A stretch of DNA of 33,684 nucleotides from Akkermansia sp. (GTDB lineage: Bacteria > Verrucomicrobiota > Verrucomicrobiia > Verrucomicrobiales > Akkermansiaceae). The stretch lies in contig JAFZGW010000011.1 in the NCBI GenBank assembly GCA_017555205.1, positions 1 through 33,684 on the forward strand. Direction: 5' to 3'. Made by a program: the position numbers and the translations under genes. Shown here piece by piece: positions 16,407-23,874 of this stretch. The first letter of the stretch is position 1. Each line of letters opens with the position of its first letter. The notes beneath the pieces are model-generated. The model was not told the origin of the DNA. It was given only the letters and a program-made list of their open reading frames with translations, and ran no database searches.

Positions 16407-16618
16407 CCATCACCACGGAAACAATGAGCTTTTCGCTGGGAGTCAACGCTAAAGGGGGCAAGGAGCTTCGGCCCTGTGCCCCCGGGGTCCAGTCTCCCAT
16501 ACTCAAAAAGGGCCACAGACCCTCTAAACGGGCCGTTCACCTTGCGAACGCGCTCATGGTAGAGCGCATGCTCCACGACGGCGTGTTCCCCTCCGTGGAG
16601 GCCGCAATTGCTTGCCGG
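16403..16618 (+). pseudogene. Truncated helix-turn-helix protein of recombinase-associated type
   Basis: Starts at ATG 16403, coupled to the preceding fragment. Residues ~35-72 (RPSKRAVHLANALMVERM, then HDGVFPSVEAAIAC) resemble the first part of an HTH protein found next to phage-type recombinases, where a 'LARLMALAHRLxxLLxxGxVxDxAELAR' helix pair precedes the recognition helix. The expected recognition helix is missing: near 16615 the sequence switches to that of an opposing gene remnant. The frame runs on to 16684 but only by chance. Confidence 0.4.
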
Positions 16619-16619
16619 T

Positions 16620-16947
16620 CGAAGTCATTTGACAGCGCGATGTCCGCTCCGTCCTCGCTTGTTTCCATGCAAAATAAGGCATAATCCCCCATGAAAATGT
16701 CCAGCACGGTGTGATATATGCTGTCTATATCAATGTCCTTAGTGTAGACAAGCTCCCCCATGCTGTTACGCCATACGCCCTGATGGACGATGCCGTTAAG
16801 CTGTTTGAGTACAATATCGAGTATCCCCGGGCCGTGGCGCTCGGCTATACTTTGTAAGGTCATTATCTCTGAATCGGACGGCATATATGAAGATGCAGCA
16901 ATTCTACCAAAGCGGCATTCCGTAGGCAAGAAAATTGCCGCATACAA
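16620..16947 (-). pseudogene. Remnant of an uncharacterised small protein
   Basis: The minus-strand frame starting at 16947, with another Met inside at ~16884, encodes a plausible globular segment: SEIMTLQSIAERHGPGILDIVLKQ, and further on DIDSIYHTVLDIFMGDYALF. I do not recognise it. The coherent part ends near 16620, where the plus-strand HTH fragment begins, so one truncates the other. The open frame continues to 16537 without coding character. Confidence 0.35.
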
Positions 16948-17233
16948 GTACGGCAGAAGGGGAGGTGTTCGCCCGGTACAAGTAGAGGGGTTAAAATCAG
17001 GGAGAACTTCAATTTTTCGGCGAGCTGTTAAAAATCAGCTATCTTAAACACTAAAAATGAAAGTATAAGAAATTCTTTAATTTTTTTCTTGCAAAATCGC
17101 TTAATTTGTGCAAGAATGACCGCGTTCCCACTTCGAGGGTCCCACTTAGGGATATACGGCATTCGGCCGTCTCGGAAAAAGGAATGTCTGCAGCCCCCGC
17201 TGCGGTCAAAAATATTAAACACAATTATTTACG
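16948..17233. other. Intergenic region ahead of the defence island
   Basis: About 285 bases without a gene. An AT-rich stretch at ~17000-17110 may hold promoters for the island. No clean -35/-10 pair was seen, and no Shine-Dalgarno precedes the start at 17234. Confidence 0.3.
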
Positions 17234-18385
17234 ATGTCCACATTCATCAAGACCCCCGCTGGCTTCTGCCGTACGCAGAAGAACGTAGTTTCCACTTCCA
17301 AGGCTGCCTCCATGATGGCACCTTCCACCCCTGACTTTTTTGAGGGGCTCGACGACAAAACAATTGTTGATCTTCGTCGCTACTTTGCAATTTTGATTGA
17401 TACCTGTGAGCTAATGACTCCCGGTCTCGAAGTTTTCCTTAAACTGAACGCCACCGCATTCCGTGCCAATGGCATCAAGTTCTATGTAACGCCCCAAGTG
17501 ATGATGGAGCTGTACCGCAATCTTGTCAACACAGATGACGAGAAGAAGCTCCGCGCCACACGTGGTTGGTCACTGATTGGCTCTGCCGAATACCGCGACC
17601 TCTTTGATACCTATCCCCCCAGCAGCATCGTCACACATGCTGACCCGAATCTGATTGACGCCGCCCGTACACTCAAGCTGCGCCATGAGAAGAACGTACT
17701 CATCCTCACAAGCGATAAGCGTCTGACCAGCTCCATCTTTAATGCCTGCTACATTGAAGGTCTGGGCGAGGAGCACGGGCAGGTTCAGGTTCTTTTCATC
17801 GATGCCAAAAACGCCAAGCTCACGCGCTATCACGAGAGCCGCCTTGAGTTCCTCGCGGACGGTGTCGAGCTTCCTGCATGGAGCGTTATTGGTGAGCCTA
17901 AAGTGAAGCCCTGGGTCGAGCGCTACTTCCATGATAGCATCTACAACGGCTGCGTGTTTATGGACTCTTGTGCGCTGCGCCACGCTCTTGGTATTGGGGC
18001 CGCTAAAACTGACTTCTGCGCCAACCTGAAGGCGTTTGACGCCCTTCGCCCCGGCCAAAAGATCAACGTGGTAACGACCTCCCTCTACGACCCCGAAGTG
18101 CGTAGCACGGTTGAGGCCATGCCCCACCTGTTCAACATTGTGCAGGCTATCAGCCCCCGCATGCGTGAAGACGAGGCTATCTTCCAAGCTATGCTTGACG
18201 AAGCTCGTCTCTCTCGCGAGCCCCACATGCTCCTCATCACCAATAAAAAGGAGCGCTTCGAATATGTGTTGGGGCGCATACCTACGACCCACAAGATGCA
18301 GGAGTTCTGGGGGTGCTTCATTGATGCACGCGGGCTTCTTCGTAAAACCGTGAAAGATAGTGACACCACCCAGCAGGCTGCTTAA
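17234..18385 (+). CDS. Tandem PIN-domain protein, first gene of the defence island
   Basis: 383 residues. PIN-1 (~52-190) has a full acidic set: D56 in ILIDTCEL, E92 in VMMELYRN, D142 in LIDAARTL and D161 in LTSDKRL. PIN-2 (~238-370) has D244 in VFMDSCAL, D286/E288, D313/E314 and, where the last Asp belongs, Asn337 (ITNKKE), so it may be inactive or only structural. PIN domains usually cleave RNA. It is followed 34 bases later by the PIN-HsdM fusion, whose N-terminus has the same two-domain plan. The two are probably ancient paralogues acting as one complex. Start could also be at Met27/Met28, since the first 30 residues look poorly ordered. No antitoxin-sized gene is present. Confidence 0.8.
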   Translation: MSTFIKTPAGFCRTQKNVVSTSKAASMMAPSTPDFFEGLDDKTIVDLRRYFAILIDTCELMTPGLEVFLKLNATAFRANGIKFYVTPQVMMELYRNLVNTDDEKKLRATRGWSLIGSAEYRDLFDTYPPSSIVTHADPNLIDAARTLKLRHEKNVLILTSDKRLTSSIFNACYIEGLGEEHGQVQVLFIDAKNAKLTRYHESRLEFLADGVELPAWSVIGEPKVKPWVERYFHDSIYNGCVFMDSCALRHALGIGAAKTDFCANLKAFDALRPGQKINVVTTSLYDPEVRSTVEAMPHLFNIVQAISPRMREDEAIFQAMLDEARLSREPHMLLITNKKERFEYVLGRIPTTHKMQEFWGCFIDARGLLRKTVKDSDTTQQAA

Positions 18386-18419
18386 TTTACCGACAGAAAA
18401 CCTTTAATCTTTTTACATC

Positions 18420-21400
18420 ATGAACGAACGTGCTGTATTTGACCCCTGGAACAACGCTCAGGATAAGCTCATCGCCGATTACAATACGGTCTCTGAGCAG
18501 GCAGGAGCCACGCTTATTCATTCTAGTTCGCTGCTTTGCGGGAGCATCGAGGTGCTTCTGACTGAGATGCTGCAGGCGGTCCCCCGCCTGCAGGGCCCAG
18601 CAATCTTGGTTTCCGGTCTTGGCGTGCTTAACGCCGCCAAGACCGGGGCCGCCGGTCCCTCTGCCTCTGCTATTATTACGCAGCTGCTACAAAACGGCTC
18701 TGGTGCCAACGGTAAAATCCGGGTTCTCGGTGTACAGGGTGACACGGCCGCAACAGAGGAGCAAGAGCTTCGTAATTATGTGTTCGCGAATCACCGCACA
18801 CAGAAGCAAATCATCGTTGCCCAAGATAAGGCCTTTCTTGAGGAGCTCCGCCAGCTTTGCAAAGCTGGCGCGGCGGCGGCTCAGAGCTTACCCGCGCTGG
18901 TAACCTTAAGCGTGAACGATAAGGGAGAGCTTGCAAATCCCTTTGACCTGCTGTACTCATGTGAGGCCGAGAAGATAGCAGTGGAACGTCTCAGCGCCAC
19001 CGCCAAGCGCTCCCTTATGTGCATTGACGTTTCCGGGCTGAAGCATGAGCAGGCCCCGGACTTCCTCCGCCACGTCAAAGCACCCCTTATCGCGGCAAAC
19101 GCCCAGCTCGTTGTATTCGCCTATAAGGACCAACCCTTGCCCCACGCAGACCTTTTAATCGCGCGAGCACAGGAGGCCCCCGCTACCGTACGCTTTGCGT
19201 ACCTCAACCGCGATTTGCCTACTTCTGACGCCATTGTAGAGGCAATTTTGAAAGAGGAGCCCGGCCTTGACGGTAAATCCATCGTTTTTATCACGGATAA
19301 GGTCACCACTGGGGCCCGTGTGGTACATCAGCTTGGCCGCAGCTCGCTGAAGCTCTCTGTATTCTCTATTAACCGCCATGGTTTCCTGAGCAATGTAGAC
19401 CGCGCTATTATTGCACAGGCCAACGTCCGTGGCTCCGTCGTTCCGGAGATACGTCGCGCCATTGCAGAAGCCATCAGCGCAAACGACGAGGAGCGTGTGA
19501 CATCTCTGGTTACTCGCAGCCGCTTTGGCCGTGATGCTCTGGAGCACGGTATCATCGCAGCGCTGCGACTGGGTAAGGACGAGTATGTAGAGCGGCTCAT
19601 TAAACTGGCTGACGCATGCTCACCCATCGCTCTGAATTGGTGGGTACTCGATTACCCCGGGTTCAAAGTACCCACATACCTTTCTGACAACGCGCTTCAT
19701 TTCTGCCTGCTCAAAGAGCTCATTGCCAAGACGGTTCGTAAGCATGGCTTCCAGCTCCCCCTTGAGCACCTGAAGGAGCTCAACGAGGTCCCGTCTGCCA
19801 GCCATGACAAGATTGGGGAGCTTATCTCTTTGATGGAAACGGATGTCGCCGCGGAAGAAAAATCGCTTGTACCCCGTGCAGCTAAAAAAGCCGCGGTTGA
19901 AGATACGCCGCAGGAGGCCCGCCACCAGTCACCGGCACAGGCTGCTCTTAGCTATATGACGCGCATCACCATGCGCGAAGGCGAGATCTTCCGCGGGTTA
20001 AGATATGAATTTACCATTGGGATAACCTTCCTGAAACGCCTTCACGACTGTCTCCATCACGATGATGCCTCCGTACCCTGTGAAAACACCAGCGGTATTG
20101 CATTCTCCGATTTGATTGTAGACGGGGCCGTGTCTATCGAAAAACTCAAGAAATTCAGTCGGGGCTTTTCGCCGAATGTGCAGGCCATACTGCAAGACCT
20201 CCGTTTCATCGAGGCCGTGGATTGGCTTCAGAAAGAGGACTCTTTTATCCAGAAGGTTGTGGAGGCTCTGTTGGAGCCGGTCGGCAATTTCTCACCGGAA
20301 CGCTTCAGCGATGCCGACTTTGTGGAATTATTGGCCGCTCTCGTCCGTAGCCACGCGGAGTCTGAATACGAGCACGGGGCGCATTATTCCACCATTGAAG
20401 TGTCTGAGCTAATGAGTGACCTCCTTGTTTCCGGACAGGCGTTGGGCAGCCGGGCGAATATCAGCATTTGCGACCTCGCTGTTGGCTCTACCACGATGCT
20501 CCGTTCGCTGGGCCAAAAGCTGGAGGCGGCGTTCGGATGCAGCATCGATACATACGGAGCAGACCTCAATATGCTGACAGCCACGATTGCAAAAATCATC
20601 ACCATTCTTCAAGGGCGGAGCCCAGAGAACATTGCGTGTGCTGATATCAGCAAAAACGACGTCTTTGTCGGCCGCACATTTGACTATGTAGTATGTGACC
20701 CCCCATACTGCATGAGGATGGACAAAACCGCACGGCCCATTGAGGGATACCCTGAAACAAATGATTCCTCTCTGTACTTCCTTCTCGCCGGGCTGTCCAA
20801 GTTAAACGACGGTGGTAAGCTCGCCATACTGCAGCCCGGGCGTTCACTGTTCAGCATCTCAGGAGGGGCTAACGACGTGCGCCGCTATCTTATAGAAAAT
20901 GACTTGCTGGAGGCGGTTATTCAGCTTCCAAGCCATCTGTCAATCTTCACCGGCATACCTCTGTACGCATGGGTTGTCAATAAAAACAAGCCGGAGGAGA
21001 GGCGCGGCAAAGTCCTCCTTGTTGATGCGGCACACTGCGGCGGTGAAATGCAGAGGGCAAGAGCAGCACGGTGTAGAATCTTCTCGGAGGAGGCCCGAAA
21101 GCTGATACTTCAGGCATACGAGGCCTTTGAAAACGAGGCCGTGTATGGTGACCCCGCAAAAATGCATTGCGAATGCCGCGTGGTAGAGAATCACCGCTTC
21201 GGGTACCGTAAAATAACGGTCGAGCATCCGGTACTCACCAAAACCGGCAAAGTACAAATGAAGCACGGCAAGCCCGAGGCTAACCGTGCATTGCGTGAGG
21301 AGCATATTGTGCCGTGGAATGAATCTCCCGACGTGTTTTTTGCCCGGGAGGTGCTGCCTCTGGCTCCCAATGCATGGGTCGACCATAGTCGCACATCCGA

Positions 21401-21662
21401 GCACTTCGACATCCAAATGGCCGCACTTTTCTACAAGGTACCCGAGGGCGAAACCTTGGACGGCTCATTGACCCGTAACATTACAACATTGCGGGAGCGC
21501 GTTTCTGAGCTAAAAGAAGAAATGGACGCAAAGATGCGCGCGTATCAGGAGCGCCTTGATACGCTGCAAGAAAAGCTGGAGGCATTCGAGCTCATCGCGG
21601 CACAGCGCCCTGGGCTGAAGCTGCGGCTTCCCTTGAGGGGCACCACGCTTCCTCGGTACTAA
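18420..21662 (+). CDS. PIN-like tandem domains fused to a type I DNA methyltransferase subunit
   Basis: 1080 residues. Residues ~28-165: PIN-like domain with lost acids (His34 where the first Asp is expected in TLIHSSSLL) but QDKAFLEEL kept. Residues ~195-325: a second PIN-like domain (SLMCIDVSG, D270, ITDKVT). Residues ~330-500: helical linker with a charged stretch. Residues ~505-1000: an HsdM-like N6-adenine methyltransferase, with an HsdM helical domain (FLKRLHDCLHH), motif I DLAVGSTTM (685-693) and motif IV DPPY (760-763). The C-terminus (1020-1060) is a coiled coil. It shares many segments with the stand-alone HsdM that follows, e.g. a 'QAYEAFE...VYGDP' block. Normal HsdM is ~500-580 residues; the extra ~500 N-terminal residues are the novelty. 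Its catalytic status as a methylase is open. Confidence 0.8.
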   Translation: MNERAVFDPWNNAQDKLIADYNTVSEQAGATLIHSSSLLCGSIEVLLTEMLQAVPRLQGPAILVSGLGVLNAAKTGAAGPSASAIITQLLQNGSGANGKIRVLGVQGDTAATEEQELRNYVFANHRTQKQIIVAQDKAFLEELRQLCKAGAAAAQSLPALVTLSVNDKGELANPFDLLYSCEAEKIAVERLSATAKRSLMCIDVSGLKHEQAPDFLRHVKAPLIAANAQLVVFAYKDQPLPHADLLIARAQEAPATVRFAYLNRDLPTSDAIVEAILKEEPGLDGKSIVFITDKVTTGARVVHQLGRSSLKLSVFSINRHGFLSNVDRAIIAQANVRGSVVPEIRRAIAEAISANDEERVTSLVTRSRFGRDALEHGIIAALRLGKDEYVERLIKLADACSPIALNWWVLDYPGFKVPTYLSDNALHFCLLKELIAKTVRKHGFQLPLEHLKELNEVPSASHDKIGELISLMETDVAAEEKSLVPRAAKKAAVEDTPQEARHQSPAQAALSYMTRITMREGEIFRGLRYEFTIGITFLKRLHDCLHHDDASVPCENTSGIAFSDLIVDGAVSIEKLKKFSRGFSPNVQAILQDLRFIEAVDWLQKEDSFIQKVVEALLEPVGNFSPERFSDADFVELLAALVRSHAESEYEHGAHYSTIEVSELMSDLLVSGQALGSRANISICDLAVGSTTMLRSLGQKLEAAFGCSIDTYGADLNMLTATIAKIITILQGRSPENIACADISKNDVFVGRTFDYVVCDPPYCMRMDKTARPIEGYPETNDSSLYFLLAGLSKLNDGGKLAILQPGRSLFSISGGANDVRRYLIENDLLEAVIQLPSHLSIFTGIPLYAWVVNKNKPEERRGKVLLVDAAHCGGEMQRARAARCRIFSEEARKLILQAYEAFENEAVYGDPAKMHCECRVVENHRFGYRKITVEHPVLTKTGKVQMKHGKPEANRALREEHIVPWNESPDVFFAREVLPLAPNAWVDHSRTSEHFDIQMAALFYKVPEGETLDGSLTRNITTLRERVSELKEEMDAKMRAYQERLDTLQEKLEAFELIAAQRPGLKLRLPLRGTTLPRY

Positions 21663-21730
21663 TAACGTAATTTTTCGCTTTAATATTCAAACCTTTTAAG
21701 ATACACTTTTACCCCATAGGAGACTTCATA

Positions 21731-23485
21731 ATGGAGGACGATAAGATTTACCAAGTAGGCACTAACATTCAGGAAAAAGCCACCGTCATCTGGAACGTGG
21801 CCAACGCCATATTCGGCATCTTCAAACCGCATGAATACGGCAAGGTCATTCTGCCCATGACCGTGATAAAGCGCTTCCACGACTGTCTTGTGGCCACGCA
21901 TGCGGAGGTGCTGGCGGCGCATGAAAAGCACGCCAATCTTGCCCCCGGTGCGCTGGATATGATGCTCATGCGTGCATCCGGATACAAGTTCTACAACACC
22001 AGCAAGTTCACCTTTGAAACGCTGATTGCCGACTCGAACAATATCGAGGCCAATTTCCGCAACTATCTGGCGGGCTTCTCTCGCAACGTGCAGGACATCC
22101 TCACTAAGTTCCGCTTTGAGGATCAGCTCAACACGCTGGTGGAGCACAACGCCCTGTTCCTCGTGGTGCAGGAGTTTGCCTCGCCCAAGGGCTATCTGGG
22201 GCCGGATAAAATCAGCGCTGTAGATTGCGGCTACATCTTTGAGGAGCTGGTGCGTAAGTTCTCCGAATCCTACGCCGAGGAGGCGGGTGCTCACTTCACC
22301 AGCCGCGATATCATCTACCTGATGACTGACCTGCTGCTCAGTGGCTCCACCCCCGGTGATGCCAACGTGACGGTGTATGATATGACCATGGGCACCTCGC
22401 AGATGCTTTCCTGCATGGAAGAACGTATCCACGCGCTCAACCCTGCCACGCCCGTGACCTGCTGCGGTCAGGAGCTGAACGCCGAGACCTACGCCATCGC
22501 CAAGTCCGATATGCTTATCCGCGGCGGCGATCCCGACAACATGCGCTACGGCAATACGCTGTCCGATGACCAATTCGGTGGCTACAAGTTCCGCTACATC
22601 ATCTCCAACCCGCCTTTCGGTATCGACTGGAAGCGCGAGAAAAAGGTGGTAGAGGATGAGCATGCCCGCGGCGTGGCCGGGCGCTTCGCCCCGGGGCTGC
22701 CCAAGATTTCAGACGGCCAGCAGCTTTTCCTGCTCAACGGTCTCTCCAAGCTGGACGATGAAGGCCGCATGGCCATCATTCAGAACGGCTCACCTCTATT
22801 CAACGGCGATGCCAGTAGCGGTCCCTCCGAAATCCGCCGTTACATTCTGGAGCATGATTGGCTGGATGCCATCGTGCAGCTGCCCAATAATTCCTTCATG
22901 AACACCGGCATTGCCACATACGTGTGGTTGCTTGCCCGTAATAAGCCCGAGCACCGCCGAGGCAAGGTGCAGCTCATTGACGCATCCCATTGCTTCGAGC
23001 CCCGCCGCAAATCCATCGGCGATAAGCGCAACGACATCACGGGCAACTGCCGCCAGCTCATCATGCAGGCGTACGAAGCCTTTGAGCACGATGTCGTCTA
23101 TGGTGACCCCGAGGGCATCTACTGCGAGAGCAAGGTGTTTGAGACGCAGGAGTTCGGCTACAACAAGATTACCGTAGAGCGACCCCAGCGCGATGAAGCG
23201 GGCAATGTCATCAGGAAGAAAGGTAAGCCCGTAGCAGATAAATCGCTGCGCGATACGGAGAACGTGCCCATGACTGAGGACATTGCCGCCTACATGGAGC
23301 GCGAAGTGTTGCCCTACGTGCCCGATGCTTGGGTAGATGACAAGGCCACCAAAGTAGGCTACGAAATCCCCATGACCCGCTACTTCTACAAGTATCAGGC
23401 ACCGGAGGCTGCTGATTCCATCGCGGCACGAATCTCCGCCTTGGAGGCTGACATTGCCGCATCTCTGAAAAATCTTTTCTCCTGA
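21731..23485 (+). CDS. hsdM: Type I restriction-modification methyltransferase subunit HsdM
   Basis: 584 residues. N-terminal HsdM helical domain (~10-150), then the catalytic domain with 'GAHFTSRDIIYLMTDLL' (equivalent to the FFTP region), motif I DMTMGTSQM (217-225) and motif IV NPPF (293-296), then a C-terminal coiled segment for HsdS contact. It transfers a methyl group to adenine N6 at sites chosen by HsdS. Motif I differs from the usual DPxxGSGG by DM for DP. A good ribosome site AGGAG lies eight bases before the ATG, unlike the neighbouring genes. It is separated by 68 bases from the PIN-methylase fusion and by ~390 palindrome-rich bases from hsdS. Confidence 0.93.
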   Translation: MEDDKIYQVGTNIQEKATVIWNVANAIFGIFKPHEYGKVILPMTVIKRFHDCLVATHAEVLAAHEKHANLAPGALDMMLMRASGYKFYNTSKFTFETLIADSNNIEANFRNYLAGFSRNVQDILTKFRFEDQLNTLVEHNALFLVVQEFASPKGYLGPDKISAVDCGYIFEELVRKFSESYAEEAGAHFTSRDIIYLMTDLLLSGSTPGDANVTVYDMTMGTSQMLSCMEERIHALNPATPVTCCGQELNAETYAIAKSDMLIRGGDPDNMRYGNTLSDDQFGGYKFRYIISNPPFGIDWKREKKVVEDEHARGVAGRFAPGLPKISDGQQLFLLNGLSKLDDEGRMAIIQNGSPLFNGDASSGPSEIRRYILEHDWLDAIVQLPNNSFMNTGIATYVWLLARNKPEHRRGKVQLIDASHCFEPRRKSIGDKRNDITGNCRQLIMQAYEAFEHDVVYGDPEGIYCESKVFETQEFGYNKITVERPQRDEAGNVIRKKGKPVADKSLRDTENVPMTEDIAAYMEREVLPYVPDAWVDDKATKVGYEIPMTRYFYKYQAPEAADSIAARISALEADIAASLKNLFS

Positions 23486-23494
23486 TTTCCCGAT

Positions 23495-23506
23495 GAACTC
23501 GAGTTC
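23495..23506. repeat. Perfect palindrome GAACTCGAGTTC
   Basis: A 12-base self-complementary sequence ten bases past the hsdM stop; first of the palindromes in the hsdM-hsdS gap. Confidence 0.6.
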
Positions 23507-23548
23507 TAAACAAACGCATCTTTCCAACCATCTTCCCCTTGTGATAGG

Positions 23549-23573
23549 ATTGGGCAAACACTGTTTGCCCAAT
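23549..23573. repeat. 25-base perfect palindrome with CACTG centre
   Basis: 12-base arms (ATTGGGCAAACA and its exact complement) around a single C; the middle reads CACTG. Could be a protein-binding dyad or a cruciform/RNA hairpin. Confidence 0.75.
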
Positions 23574-23595
23574 TCGGAAAACGAGCCCGGAGAAA

Positions 23596-23616
23596 TTTCC
23601 AAACACCGTTTGGAAA
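23596..23616. repeat. 21-base palindrome with CACCG centre
   Basis: Arms TTTCCAAAC / GTTTGGAAA are perfectly complementary around ACC. The arm sequence differs from the neighbouring palindromes but the centre CACCG is shared. Confidence 0.75.
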
Positions 23617-23629
23617 ATCGCCAACAAAA

Positions 23630-23648
23630 CTCTAGACAGTGTATAGAG
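23630..23648. repeat. Imperfect palindrome with CAGTG centre
   Basis: Arms CTCTAGA / TATAGAG (one mismatch) surround CAGTG, the complement of the CACTG centre seen at 23549-23573. Confidence 0.45.
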
Positions 23649-23780
23649 AATTCATCAGGAAAACAAGGAACAAACATATACAAACTGTCCCGAAGTCTCT
23701 ACCCCGCCCGTATCAAAGAGGAGGTTATGCGCTCGACTTATCATAGGTATGCTTTCTCTTGTACTTCCTCTTCTAAAAAA

Positions 23781-23797
23781 GCTAATCACCGATTAGC
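23781..23797. repeat. 17-base palindrome with CACCG centre
   Basis: Arms GCTAATC / GATTAGC are perfectly complementary around ACC; same CACCG centre as 23596-23616. It lies ~80 bases before hsdS. The rest of the 23486-23874 gap shows no gene. Confidence 0.65.
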
Positions 23798-23874
23798 CAA
23801 TTTACAATCGACTTACCATCAAACGATGAAGCTTGTCGGATAAGTAAAATAACCGTATATCTATAAAGCATAGT

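Noticed and set aside
23498..23834. XhoI, XbaI, EcoRI and HindIII sites close together, looking like a cloning polylinker
   Set aside because: They are spread over ~340 bases with natural sequence between them, and most fall inside or beside the natural palindromes; no vector sequence is seen.
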